Origin: Saposhnikovia divaricata
Lineage: Eukaryota; Streptophyta; Magnoliopsida; Apiales; Apiaceae
NCBI GenBank assembly: GCA_036435485.1
Contig: CM071595.1
Span: 10,778,001 to 10,842,000 of the forward strand
Reading direction: 5' to 3'
DNA length: 64,000 nucleotides
This document shows positions 1 to 12,178 of this stretch, piece after piece; position 1 is the first letter of the stretch; every line of letters begins with the position of its first letter. A program made the translations under genes and the position numbers. The notes under the pieces were generated by a model, which worked only from the letters and a program-made list of their open reading frames with translations, did no database searches and was not told the DNA's origin.

Positions 1-1010
1 TACAACTCGGAAAAAACTCGGTAAAAACAGCTTGGCAACTCGGAATACGACTCAGCCAGAACAACTCAGACTTCAAACCCGTAAAAACGAATTAAACTTG
101 GCTCAAATCACAACCACAAGACTCGACAGATTCGCGAATTACCATAAGAAAATAGAAAATAAAACGGGAAAAAAATGAAGTGGAAAACTAAGAAAAGTGA
201 AGAAGGAGAAAAGAAGGGAAACTGGGGTTGTGTTTATGTGTGTTTGTTGGGGGAGGTGGGTTTCCAATAATTCAAATAAAACAAAAGAAAGGAGGAGGGG
301 AAACAGAAACGAGAAGAAGAAGAAGATGGATGTGTGGGTTCGACAAAGATAGAGATGAAGGAGAGAGAGATCGTTTGGAAGAAGAAAGGGGTGAGGTTTG
401 TGCGGAGAGATAGAAGAGAAGGAGGTGAAAGAGGGAACAGGGGGGTGGTTTTTTTTGGTTTGCAAAAGAAGAAAAGACAGAAAACAGAGCTGGGTTCTAA
501 GATTAGAAAATAGGGAATTGAAATGCTATAAATTAAACAACAAAAAAAAACAATACGTATATAAAAAAAATTGTTTACAAGAGCTGAAAAGAAAAAATTA
601 CAATTATTTAGGAGTGTCCTAAAAACTAAAACTAAATAAAATGGTGTGTTTACAAGAGAGAAAATGAGGCTATTTATAGGAAATTAGTGGGGGGTTTTGG
701 TTGGTGTGGATAAATCCTCACCATTCATTTGTTTGGTGGGATTAAATCCTAGCCCTCCATTTTTATTTATTTAATTTTTTTTTTAGTTTTTAAATAAAAA
801 TTCAGCTTTTGCACCAAACTCCCTCTTCTTTCCTTTTCTTCTATTTTGGTCCTTCTTCTTCTTCTCTTTCTCTTCTTTGATCTTTATTTCATTATTTTGT
901 CATTTCTTGATTTTTTCTTGAATTTCCTGAAATACAACAAAATAATTTATTAAAATACGAATTCAAACAATAAATAGGTAATAAAAATATGCAAAATTAT
1001 GCACTTATCA
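1..1010 (-). mobile_element. Partial LTR of a Ty3/gypsy-type retrotransposon (Tat/Athila-like), cut by window edge
   Basis: Read on the minus strand the segment begins at 1010 with TGATAAGTGCATAATTTTGC, a start I recognise from large plant gypsy LTRs of the Tat/Athila group. On the same strand a TATA-box-like TATAAATAG lies at about 672-682, followed by a purine/pyrimidine-biased leader. The other end of the LTR and any internal domain lie beyond position 1, so the length is at least 1 kb and the element type cannot be confirmed. Short AACTCGG/ACTCGG repeats mark positions 3-70. The small open frames here (139-465 minus, 228-622 plus) are low-complexity and not convincing genes. Confidence 0.5.
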
Positions 1011-1104
1011 GTTCAAATAGCTGTACACGGAGAAAGTCAATATCCAGAAATGCATACAGAAAGGAAGGATACAGGTGAGCAATTCCAGGAAATACCAATG
1101 GACT

Positions 1105-1335
1105 TGTAAGTTGGTGCATTTCGACTTAGCTAGTTCGCCTTTTTACTTGGATTATTATATTCACATTTCTCCTTGGCGAAAAGACTTCTGTACATAATAA
1201 TTTTATCTCCGTTCCTAGGACTGTAACCTATTAAATTCGTCTCATCTTTGTTAACAATAGATTGATGATTTTGTAGTGTTTACTTATAAAGTTAAATCAT
1301 CATTGTGAATATCTGTAGTTGCAACTGATGTAATA
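1105..1335. repeat. Dispersed repeat, second copy at about 62125-62310
   Basis: The stretch starting at AAGTTGGTGCATTTCGACTT and ending at TTGCAACTGATG matches 62125-62310 in the same orientation, with small gaps. The second copy lies upstream of the NLR gene. This may be old NLR-flanking sequence or an unnamed transposon; there is no coding signal. The preceding 1020-1100 looks exon-like in base composition but has no product I can name. Confidence 0.6.
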
Positions 1336-2584
1336 AAAATCGAAAAAAGTTCTAGATAAATTTTACTATTTTTACTAAATAAAAGTTTTAAAAAAACTAT
1401 TTTTATGTAATTGTTATATATATATGTATGTATTTTAAAGTAACAATTAAAATAATTACAATAATTTTTATATTTATGAGATTTATAAATTAAAAATTAA
1501 TTTTAATAATAAAAATATATATACAACTTAAAATTTTAACAATAAAATATAATTAAAAAATTTACAAGCAACCATTGATATAAAGGCGTTGTTTGGCTAA
1601 ACTAATAGTTGGTAGCTTAGAGCAAGTCCAATAGCTCCTTAGTTGATTTCTAAATATATAATAAAATAATGGTTAATAGTGATTTAGGAATCTTGTTTTG
1701 TACATCAACTCCAACAACATTTTCTATATTCATTCCTTATTATTATTATAATGATAAATTTGAAATCAATTAGAGAATGAGATATGGACAAATATTGAAA
1801 AATGGAGGGAACTGAATTTTTTATTGATAGAAATAAAATTAGGAATGTCTTGTGGTTCTCCAAAAGTAGGGAATGACTAGATATCTTTAGTGTTTTACGG
1901 AATTACTAGCACACTGTTGGAGTGGTATTTTGTACTAACATAAGAGTTTATGAAGAATGTTTACCTACTCAACTTATTAGCTCAACTACTTATATGTTGA
2001 TAAGTTGAACGTTAGTATCAATGTACTTTCATGCCAACTTATTTCTTATTTGCTTCATTTTTTACTTGTTTAATAATTATATTTTTACATTTGTGTTTTT
2101 AAATGTATTTTTAATTTAAAATACTTGAGTTGATATAATTGTGTTAAATAATATTTTTTTTGATTTAATTTTAAAAATACTTCACCAACTTATAAATAAT
2201 TTTTTCAAACACCTATATACCTTATAAGTATTCTTGAACTTATCAATTATATGACATTTATGCTTTTAAGTCATAAATTACTCATTTTAAGATACCAGAA
2301 ATACCCATTAAGTAAAAAATTATCTTGAAAATAGAAGTGAAACAACTATTTTGAATTTTTTTTAAAAGTGCACTATTAATTTGAAACGAAGGGAGTATCT
2401 TATATTTAGGCAAACATTGATGGGAATTCAATGTCCCAAAATTTATTAATTTCTTAGCAAGATCCGTCCAAGTATAATTTTTTACGCAAACTCAACCAAG
2501 ATCTGCCCAAATTAAAATTCAAAATAACTTGACAATGTGAAACCTTATAGTCTTATTCCCACATTTTCCAGCAGCTTAATCAAA
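1336..2584. other. AT-rich intergenic sequence, no gene seen
   Basis: Very AT-rich, with many short A and T runs and no open frame of note. At 2388-2398 there is a GAAACGAAGGGAGTA motif resembling a Stowaway/mariner-type terminus, but I found no partner end. Nothing else supported. Confidence 0.6.
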
Positions 2585-2610
2585 TTTTTTTTTGATGAAA
2601 AGATGTTGCA

Positions 2611-5600
2611 TTACTTCATTAAATCAACCAACAGAACATTATTCAGTTCAATAGGGACATTCCCCCTATCGAATACTCGATCTGGAAAAGAACATGACGC
2701 CTTAGCTATGCAATGAGCCGCCATATTAGCAGACCGTCTAATAAATAACAACGACACTTTGTTTAAATAAGATAACTTGCTTCTACACTCCTCCACTATC
2801 ATCCCAAACGGCGAGCTCATCGGGATCATACTTCGAAGCTTGAACTGCTATAAGACAGTCCGATTCTAACACCACCACAGGCCACTGTTTCTCCTCTATC
2901 CAACTAAGTGCTTCTTTGATTGCCATAACTTCAGCAAGCGCTGGAGACACATTTCCCTCTGTCAAAACTGATTTTGCTTGAATTAGTTCTCCTATGCAGT
3001 CTCGAGCTATCACACCCACTCCAAAAGAATTCTGATCACTTAATGTGGCTGCATCAACATTTACCTTCACTGATAACTCTTGTGGTGCTTGAAGGAATTT
3101 CTACGCATGCGGAAGTATTTATAACATTTATTTGCATAGAAATCCTAATTAATCATGCATATATTTCAAGAAAAATAAGAGAATTACCTTAAATGCTTTC
3201 CGGCAATAGCTATGAACTTCAAAATTAAACCTTGTTCTTCTCCTTGCAATCACCCCTCAATATGTGGAGTGCTCTAATGGTATCCACCAAGAAAATTAAT
3301 AAAGAAAGAAAAGAGAGAATAATTGGCTAATTTTGTTTAATTCAAGAAACTCTTTCTTGAACTTGATTTTGTTGTTGCTGGGATATCACCTGAAATCTGA
3401 GAAGCATGTCTATTTATAGAGAAACCATAGGTGTGGTTTCTTGACTTTTATATTATTTAGATTAATTAATCTTTATTAATTAATCAATTAATCATTAAAA
3501 CTCTTTTAATGATTAAAACAAGTTTCTCATTGATTTCATTTAAAACAATTCTCTCTATATATTTAATATCTCAGATTAAATATATAATTATTATATTAAG
3601 AACTTTTCTTAATATTTATAATTAATTAAATCATATTTAATTAATTATTTAAATAATTATTTCTCAAATAAATAATTATTAGCCAAAATAATTTTTCTTA
3701 ATCTTCAACAATATTTCTTTTTATGGTGTGACCCTTTAGGTTCATAATTATGCCGGTAGTAGAAATAAATAATAATAAACTATTTATTATTATTTATACG
3801 AATTACAATTAATTCGTTAAAAATAATTATCGTTATAATTAAATTTATTCTACATCGTGAGTGATACTTTTCAATATATCGCGACTATCCGGATAATATG
3901 AATTCATCGCTAGGAATACAGAACCTATTCAGTGACTGGTTACCGTACGATAAATTCCTTCTGCCCTAACAATATCCCGATTAAATACAAGGCATAGATC
4001 TCGTGTCAAACCTTTCTAATTTAATCATATGCATTCCTTATTCTTTATGTATAGTTCATGTTAATGCAAATTAGAAAATAATTTCTAATTTCATTCACTC
4101 TGGCCAGAGATTCCTGAACTACCATATTAAGAATAGCATAGGATATTCTCTTCCTTTACTGGAAGGGGCAGATCCTTTATTGATCGTTAACTATCTCCAT
4201 ATATAAATTCCAATGCCCAGAATAGAACTTATTAATTGCCCTTGAGACTAAGGACTAAACCAAAGCATTGTTCATTATATACAAGATGACTCTAACAATC
4301 TCAAGTCTAAGGATACTTGTACAACCATCACTACATGAACAATTATTGACACGTGAGTAAACTCTATTAATTGTTCAAGTGATCGAGTCATGTTCAGTGA
4401 ACTCATTCCTAATGAGCACATACATACTAACTATAGTGTCACCACACAAATGCCTATGAGAACAGACATCCTTCCGAAGAAGCAAGTATAGTATGTACCG
4501 ATCTTTACGGATTAACTAACTTCCAATTAGTTATCCTATGATTAGGAACAGTTTAAGTTTAGTGTTATCATCTTCTAGATCTCACTATTATAATCTCATT
4601 ATAATTCTAGAAGCTTTACTCTAAACTATGGAACATCTAATTTAAAACACTTTAAATAGATAAAGCCCGTATAAAGACAAATATGTCTTTAACCAATAAT
4701 CATAAAATCTACTAAGATTACAAGAAAGTTTATCCTAACTCATCATCCATGATTGGATTTAGGACACTTTTCTTTCAGTGCTACCCAGCTAAAAGCTCCA
4801 TCCTCTATGCATCCTGCTTGAGATAGAACCTGAAAATCATACAACACACCATTCGGTGAACTATTCTTGTTATTCCAAACTTTATCATTTCGAAGCTTCC
4901 AAATTGCCCAGCAAACTGTCGCCCCATAGCTCTTCTATCTTGACTGATTTGTCAACCACCCCTCTTAGCCAACTGAAAAAATCTCCATCCGTATCCTGCT
5001 GAATATCTGGAATAATTGCGAGCCACATCTGAGCAATCATAGGACAACAAACTAGAGCATGAATAATAGTTTCATCTTCCACATTGCAGATAGGACAGGT
5101 ACGTAACACCGGAACCTATTTCTGACTGAGCATAACAAGGGTTGGAAGAAAATCCGTAGCAGCTCTCCAAAAGACATTCAACACTTTAGCAGGAGCTTTA
5201 ATTGTCCACAAAGTTCTCTAGAAACTCGAACGATCTCTCTCATTCCAAAAACCCTTATGTGCTTGAAGTAATCTATATCCACTTTTCACCGAATAACTCC
5301 CTGAATTTTCTTTACTCCAATAAACTTTGTCTTCCACCAATCTGCTTTGAATTGTCATAATAAAGATACATTGCTGATCACATTCATTGAATAGGTCCTT
5401 GACAACCTCATCATCAATCCGCATCAGAGAAGTGACTTTATTCTGATTAAAAGTTTGTGATTCAGAAGAAACATAATGGTTCTCTTCATTATTCAACCAC
5501 GATTGCTTGCAGATATCAATTTTTCCCCTGTAGCAATCATCCACCTAGCCCCTTGTTTGATCAAACCTTGCGCCTCCCAAACACTTCTCCACACATAGCT

Positions 5601-8290
5601 AGGATTGTTTCCTATTTCTGCTGTTAAAAAGTCTCCATTAGCAAAATATTGGGCTTTAAAAACCTTGGAAACTAGACTTTCTGGATTTGTGATGAACCTC
5701 CATCCTTGTTTCCCCAACATTGCTAAGTTGAAATCTCGAAAATTACGAAACCCTAACCCTCCATTTGATTTATGTCTGCTCATGCGCATCCAACTCATCC
5801 AATGTATACTTGAGCTTCGATTTGAGTTCGAGTTCCACCAGTACTTGGCCAACGTTCTCTCAATATCTTTAGTAACCTCCAATGGCAACAGAAACACATT
5901 CATTGCAAAACTTGGAAGCGTTTGTGCCACATTTTTTTATCAAAACCTCCTTACCCCCTTCGATATCCACCTTCCATCGCGACTGTTAACCCTCTTCGTT
6001 ACTTTATCTCTCAAGTACCCCAGAAGAGCTGTTTTATTTCTCCCCAAAATACTAGCTAACCCCAAATACTTACTCCTCTCATCTGCTTCCACCATATCCA
6101 GAACTTCACAAGTTCTTTCTCTATTGTATCCAATGATATTAGTGCTGAAAAAGACTGAGGACTTAGCTGTATTAACTCGTTGCCCAGTTGCTTTCTCAAA
6201 CTTATCCAACATAACTAATAACTTCGAAGCTTCATCCTCATTAGCTTTACAGTAAATGTAACAGTCATCTGCGAAAAGCATGTGAGTAATGACTGGTGCT
6301 TTCCTACAGATCTTCACTCCGTGCATCCACTTTTCCCATTCATATTTATGCATCAAAGCAGACAAACCTTCTCCACATAGGATAAATAAGTAAGGTGACA
6401 GTGGGTCACCTTGACGAATTCCCCTACTTGGAAAAATTGGACCCATCTCTCTACTCCCATGAATGATACTGTAAGAAACAGATGTGACGCATTGTAAAAT
6501 CAAATGAATCCACCATTCAGCAAACCCCATTTTCCTCAATATCGCTTGCAAATAGCCCCACTCGATCCTGTCATAAGCCTTAGACATATCTAATTTAACT
6601 GCCATATCACCCTCCTTCCCTCTTCTCTTCCTCTTCAAGTAGTGCATCACCTCATACGCTATCATAATGTTGTCTGAGATTAGTCTACCAGGAACAAACG
6701 CTTTGAGTCTCCGATACTATATTCTTTAGAAAATATTTCATCTAATTTGCCATGACCTTCGTTATTACTTTAACCAAGACGTTGCAAAGAGATATAGGCC
6801 TTAAGTCCCCCATCTCTGTTGGACTCTTCTTTTTCGGAATCAGAACAACATTCGTTTCATTTAAATTCTGAGGCATCAATCCATCTTTGAAAAAATTCGT
6901 TACCATTGCAGTCAGATCTTTCTCCACAATCAATGCTTCTGATAGAAGGCTGGTGTCATCCCATCTGGCCCCGGAGATTTATCCGGGTGCATTTGAAAAA
7001 TAGACTGTTTTACCTCTTGATCTTGAATTTCCCTGGTAATTGTTTGAGGTACACAGTCAACCACTTCTGCCCTGTCTGACTGAGAGGAAGTAAACAAACT
7101 CCTGTAATAGTCTGTTATGACCTCTTGTAACCCATCATCCCAATCTCTTCAGTCTCCTTCAGAGTTCTTCAACTTATGAATATGGTTCGTACGTCTTCTC
7201 GTGGTAGCTGAGGCATGGAAGAAACGACTGTTTTTATCTCCTTCTTGAAGCCATAGTTGCTTCGAATGGTGTAACCAAAATATCTCCCTTTGCTCCAACA
7301 ACATATGCAATCGATGCTTTGCTTCTTCATACTTCTGAACAGCTTGAGGATCTCTACTACTTCGGAACCTTTTTAAATCTGCTTTACACATTTTAATGTT
7401 GCCACTAAAATTATTTGTAACCTCTTTTCCCCACAGCCAAAGTTTTTCACTACAACGTTTAAGCTTTTGTTGAAAATCCTCACTTCCACTTTCATTCCAG
7501 CTTTCATATACCAATTTGTAACACATAGGATCAATCAACCAAGCATTTTCGAATCGAAATTTACCATATACTCTCCTCTCATTCTGTTTCTTCGGAATAA
7601 GAATTATTGGAATATGATCCGAAGTGGTACCTTCTAAATTATACAATCTTGCCATTGGAAAAAGACTTAACCACGCCTCTGTTGTCACTGCTCGATCCAA
7701 CCTCACTTCAATCCAATCTGGTTTACCCCGACTTTTCTCCTATGTGAACTGATGTCCTATGATCTCCATGTCAATTAGCCCTGCATCAGATAACGCTTCG
7801 TTAAAACCTTCCACCAGCCATCTCGGATAAGGGTCACCACCTTTTTTTATCTTTTTGAGCCACCACATTGTTGAAATCCCCTATCATACACCAAGGTAAA
7901 TTCGAGTCTCGAGACAAGTTTTGAAGCAGATCCCAAGTCTTCCTTCGCTCACTCCTATTTGGTTCTCTATACAACCCTGTTAGCCTCCACACACCAAGCC
8001 CTTCCACCTTCATTTCAATGTCAATGTGATGATGAGAAAAGCTAAGAACTTTTGCTTGATCCTGCTCCTTCCACAACATTGCTAAGCCTCCAATTCTACC
8101 TCGAGGTTCCACTATAAACAACCCCTCAAAACCCAACTTACATCTAATAAACTCCATCTTATCTTTCCTACTAAGTGGTTCACATAAGAAAATAAAAATA
8201 GGTCTTTCCTGGCGCACCAAGTCTTCTAGGAACTAAACATTCCAAGGGAGACCCAACCCCTGGCAGTTCCAGTTGAGAGAACTTATAATG
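2611..8290 (-). pseudogene. LINE ORF2: endonuclease, reverse transcriptase, zf-RVT and RNase H, broken
   Basis: The endonuclease begins near 8290 (SLNWNCQGLG), with an in-frame stop near 8235. It continues 8220-7834 with GGLAMLWK and WCMIGDFNNVV, typical of plant LINE endonucleases. A linker lies at 7706-7149. Reverse transcriptase motifs follow: LRPISLCNV at about 6800, DMSKAYDRIEW at about 6590, GIRQGDPLSPYLF at about 6410 and the catalytic FADD at about 6270. RT thumb sequence is at 5930-5493, zf-RVT with paired Cys (MLRTCPICN) at 5109-4885, and RNase H (KVNVDAA, LESDCL) at 3070-2611. Several frameshifts and stops occur. The RNase H linker is split by the solo LTR at 3090-4777, and the frame reads straight across the join if that insert is removed. 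Confidence 0.88.
3090..4777 (-). mobile_element. Solo LTR (1688 bp) inserted in the LINE
   Basis: The segment is bordered by the perfect 5-bp direct repeat GTGCT (3085-3089 and 4778-4782). It has TG...CA ends: TGAAGGAATTT on the plus strand and, read from the other end, TGAAAGAAAAGTGTCC. On the minus strand a TATA box (TATAAATAG) lies at about 3412-3420, near the 3' third, as expected for an LTR in minus orientation. There is no internal domain, so it is a solo LTR left by LTR-LTR recombination. I cannot assign the family, though its minus-strand start resembles Copia LTRs. Confidence 0.88.
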
Positions 8291-9506
8291 CTAGGTGGGT
8301 CTCCATAATAGAGCCCGCCAATATCTCATTTTTTTGGTTCGTTTTTGAAATATTCTGTGTATCCACCATTATCTGATCTGTTGGGTTTGGAATAACATGT
8401 GGCCCATTTGTTTTATTTTCTGTCCTACGTCTTTTTGGATCCAAAACAACAAGCCCATCACTATCATCCCCTTTTTTCTCACTTTCCCGCTCCTCATTCA
8501 AATTTGATTTAGTTTCCATATAATTTGCACCCATACCAGCTTTATCACTATCTCCTCCTACAATTATGCTCCCCTTTTCCCTCCTATCATGATCAGCGCT
8601 TACCCTCCCTATCCCTGAATTATTGGGATTATGGTTTCCTTCCACGATAATTATGCTACCGGACTTGTTCCCTTCGTTTCTGCTCACCGTCGCCGGAATT
8701 TTACCCTGAAACGAACCACTGTTTATCAGCCACTTAGCCCCAATCATATGATTACGACGTTTTGGTTCTGCTCTCATCCACACACCGTAAGGCTTCTCAA
8801 TAATCTCTAATGGCTTATCAAAAATCCTCTCACAGAATTTCTCACTATGACCGATCAAGCCGCATATGAAACAAAATGTTGGTACACTTCATACTTAAAG
8901 TTTACCCAGCACCATTGAGACTCTGATCTTTTCAACTTCATTCGTCGTTTTAATGGTTTATCTATAGAGATTGACACCTTGACCCTAAAATAATCTCTCC
9001 ATACTCCCATAAAATTATTTGAATCTGCTTCAACAAATTTTTCCAATGTAGTTTCCCACATCTGTTACAACCCTTTGCGACATGAAACCTGGATCCATCC
9101 CATGTAATTGAACCCATAAATCCAACTTATTTATCACCACTGCTCTTGGATTATCCCCTGGCTGCAATCTTTCAAACAACAGTTGAAATCTACCAAACGT
9201 CCACGGGCTACCTTCAATTACCCGTTTAATGTCAACCTCATGATAAAATTGGAAAATATAGCGATTGGGCTCGATCTCCTTCACATACAGTCCTCTTCCT
9301 GGACTCCATAAAGATGCCATTTTATGCTGCATCGCTTAAAAATCAATGGGGAACTCCGTTAAAATCCGGCCAACCAAACACCATTGTGTGCCAATTTCCG
9401 ATAAACTCTCCGTTTCCTCCTCATATGATAACCCCCTCTTCATCTTCAATCTGAATCCGTGAAAAACTTTCTTCCATTTCTTGCTCTGGACTTTTCCTTG
9501 ACGACA
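8283..9506 (-). pseudogene. LINE ORF1-like protein (DUF4283 plus CCHC zinc knuckle), broken
   Basis: A likely start is the ATG at about 9506 (MSSRKSPEQE). The frame is lost near 9428 and meets a stop near 9340. It resumes at about 9332 with the DUF4283-like core (GRGLYVKEIEPNRY, then GSPWTFGRFQLLFERLQPGD). The frame shifts again near 9060 and 8880. A CCHC knuckle, C-x2-C-x4-H-x4-C (CFICGLIGHSEKFC), lies at about 8832-8875, and a charged low-complexity tail follows to 8283. Such proteins bind LINE RNA. The multiple breaks show it is no longer made as one product. Confidence 0.8.
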
Positions 9507-9544
9507 TAATATAACAGTACTCGAAATAGAAATAGCTTAACAAA

Positions 9545-10439
9545 AATTGAAAGAATCAACCTTTTGAAATACTAAACAACCATGTCAGATGACAAGACTT
9601 TTTTAGCAATACAAGATAACTATTGTTTCAAAAAAAAAGTTCAAGATAACTATTAATTAAATTATGGCATTTGTTTCAAAAATTAGATTAAATTTTTCTT
9701 TACAAAAAAACAGAGATAAGGGCAACGTTCAAAGTTGTGAAAGAAGCCAAAAAACAGAGATTGTTCTTTCAGGATAATCGAAAAATTTTAAATCAACTAT
9801 AACTAAATTCCGCCACCACTATCCTAAGAATACGTAGGCATCACTAAACCTAAAGTTGATATTTGTAAACACATTGTAAAAGTGATAAAGGTTCAAGCAT
9901 CACATAATTACATAATTATTTAATTTTCACTAATCCTCATGTTTATCAAACTATAAACTGATCAAAGGAGAGAAAAGTTGTTCACAAGTAATCTTGAATG
10001 TTGATGACAAAAGTGCATCACTAAAAGAAATTAAACTTTTATCTACTATAATAAATTTCCTACCAATATATATTCGTAGATAAAAAACCTTTTTTACTTA
10101 CCAACTACTCTTTGTCAAAATTAATTGTAGGTAATGTACAAGTATTTCATGCCTGGAATTCAGGACCACTAATAACCATAGTCAAAAGAGTTTTACTTAC
10201 CCGTACATGAGAGAGAATTCTTTAGCAATTGCCCACAATAGTTTTTTTTTCTTTCTTTTCGATTTTGTTGTTTCTTTATCCGAATAGATAGTTGGACAAT
10301 TGTTGATGTGTCAAGTAGATTCCCATGATTTGGCCTAAAAAAAGGTACTCCGATGTCAAGTAGATTCCCATGATTTGGTCGGTCGATCGGTCGGTCGGTA
10401 CGGTACCTGTTGATTTTACTTATTTACCTTACTTAATTA
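9545..10439. other. Intergenic; short repeats only
   Basis: No gene seen. A 24-bp sequence (GTCAAGTAGATTCCCATGATTTGG) occurs twice, at about 10309 and 10354. It is followed by a CGGT/TCGG-repeat tract at 10376-10402. At 10018 CACTAAAAGAAATTAAAC could be an eroded CACTA-type terminus, but no partner was found. Confidence 0.45.
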
Positions 10440-11936
10440 GAGATAAAATCCATATTTAAAAAGGTAATAGCTTGAAAAAGAAGTAAAAAAGCCAAGTTTT
10501 GGAAAGAATATATTTTAGTTAGAAAAGATAATAGTCGAAAAAGAAGTAAAAAAAAAAAGAAGATAAGTTTGAAAATGAGATATTTTAGTTTAAAATTATA
10601 GAAAATATATTACCTTCTAGCTGAAAGAGGTAATCAGTTAGTTATTAATAATTATAATATTATTAGTTTATTTCATTAAATAGAAGGACCCATGTTATTT
10701 TTGGAAAGAAGAGATTTTAGTTGGAAAATGTACAAAAGGTAATAACTGAAAAAGGTAATTGGTTACTTATTAAGAAATATAAAATAAGTAAAGAATAACT
10801 AAGTAAGGGTAACTCAAAAAGAAGTAAAAAAATCAAGTTTTAAAATGATATATTTTAGTTATAAAATATAGAAAAGATATTATCTTTTAGCTGAAAAAAA
10901 GTAATCAGTTAGTTATTAGTAATTATAATATTATTAATTTATATATTTTATCTAACTAATATTTATCCTTTTTTAAAAATAATATGAGCAATTTTGTTTA
11001 ATATAATTTCTATTAATTAATCGTTCAATTACCTTCTTCAACTAAAATATGTTAACTTTTTTCTTTTTTCTAACTAAAATCTCTCTTTTCAGCTAAAATG
11101 TATCATATTTTCTATATTTTTTTTAACTAAATCCCTCTTTTTCTATAAATATCACGGGCAACATTAATTTCTCCTTTTTTTAAAAAAACTACGAACAATT
11201 TTATTTAGTAAAATAACGTAATTAAATTATAATTACTATAAACTAATCAATTACCTTTTTCACCTAAAACATGCACATATATTTTATCTAACTAAAATTT
11301 CTCCTTTTTTAAAAACACTACAAGCAATTTTGTTTAATATTAGGAAATTTACCAAGAATACTAGATTTAAAGTTTCTATTTACAAAAATACCATCTCCTT
11401 GAATTAATTGCAATTTTACCAACCTAAGTTTCAAAATTTCAAAAATACCAACCCTAACCCTAACCCTCCCCCCTTTCCCCTTTTCTCTTTCCCCTTTCTG
11501 CGTTCAGCCTGTGTACTCTTTTTTTTTAGGGTGGGGTGCTATTTTAGTGGCAAGGCCCCGCAGGGGCATATTCAACTGAATGCAACCACATTCAACCAAA
11601 TGCAACCACATTCAACTTTCTTTTTTTTCAAGGTGGGTTGATTTTGGTGGATTTGGGTTGCAAGGCCCCGCCAGGGGCAATATACAACCAAATGCAACCA
11701 CATTCAACTTTTTTTTAGGTGGGGTGATTTTGGTGGATTTGGGTTGCAAGGCCCCGCCAGGGGCAATATACAATCAAATGCAACCACATTCAACTTTCTT
11801 TTTTTTAAGGTGGGGTGATTTTGGTGGATTTGGGTTGCAAGGCCCCGCCAGGGGCAATATTCAACTGAATGCAACTGAAATCAGAAATTTAGTTGCATAT
11901 GGTTGCATTCAGTTGCTGATTTCAAGTTCCATTTTT

Positions 11937-12015
11937 CAATTGTCATTTTCGACCTCATTTTTGAACTCTCTATATAATATAGAGAGTTCAAAAATGAGGT
12001 CGAAAATGACAATTG
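11937..12015. repeat. Perfect 79-bp palindrome (39-bp arms)
   Basis: The left arm begins CAATTGTCATTTTCGACC and the right arm is its exact reverse complement around the central A at 11976 (CTCTCTATAT-A-ATATAGAGAG). It lies near the middle of the MULE-like element and could extrude as a cruciform. Confidence 0.95.
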
Positions 12016-12113
12016 AAATCAGAAATTTAGTTGCACGTGGTTGCATTCAGTTGCAAATTTAGTTGAATATGCCCCTGCGGGGCCATGCAACCTAAATCCA
12101 CCAAAATATCACC

Positions 12114-12118
<5 letters not shown>

Positions 12119-12174
<56 letters not shown>
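12119..12174. repeat. (AT)n microsatellite
   Basis: About 28 AT repeats in the right half of the MULE-like element. They are followed by TTCAAAAATGAGGTAGAAAA, a further copy of the palindrome arm. Confidence 0.95.

Positions 12175-12178
<4 letters not shown>

Larger units (their letters stand above)
2585..9533 (-). mobile_element. Degenerate LINE (non-LTR retrotransposon), interrupted by a solo LTR
   Basis: On the minus strand the element has, in order, an ORF1-like protein with a CCHC knuckle, an AP-type endonuclease, a reverse transcriptase, a zf-RVT region and a C-terminal RNase H. This is the plant L1-type LINE order. The 3' end (about 2585-2592) is an A-run on the minus strand. A likely target duplication, AGCTTAA(T)CAAA, flanks it at 2573-2584 and 9534-9544 with a one-base gap. 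Without the inserted solo LTR the LINE is about 5.25 kb. Stops and frameshifts break every ORF, so it is a dead copy. Confidence 0.9.

Noticed and set aside
5605..6255. 216-codon plus-strand frame
   Set aside because: It is antisense to the LINE reverse transcriptase, which has clear RT motifs on the minus strand.
11580..12062. 160-codon frame with repeated GGFGLQGPARGNIQ-like units
   Set aside because: The periodic sequence simply reflects the internal DNA repeats of the MULE-like element, and there is no start context or splice signal.
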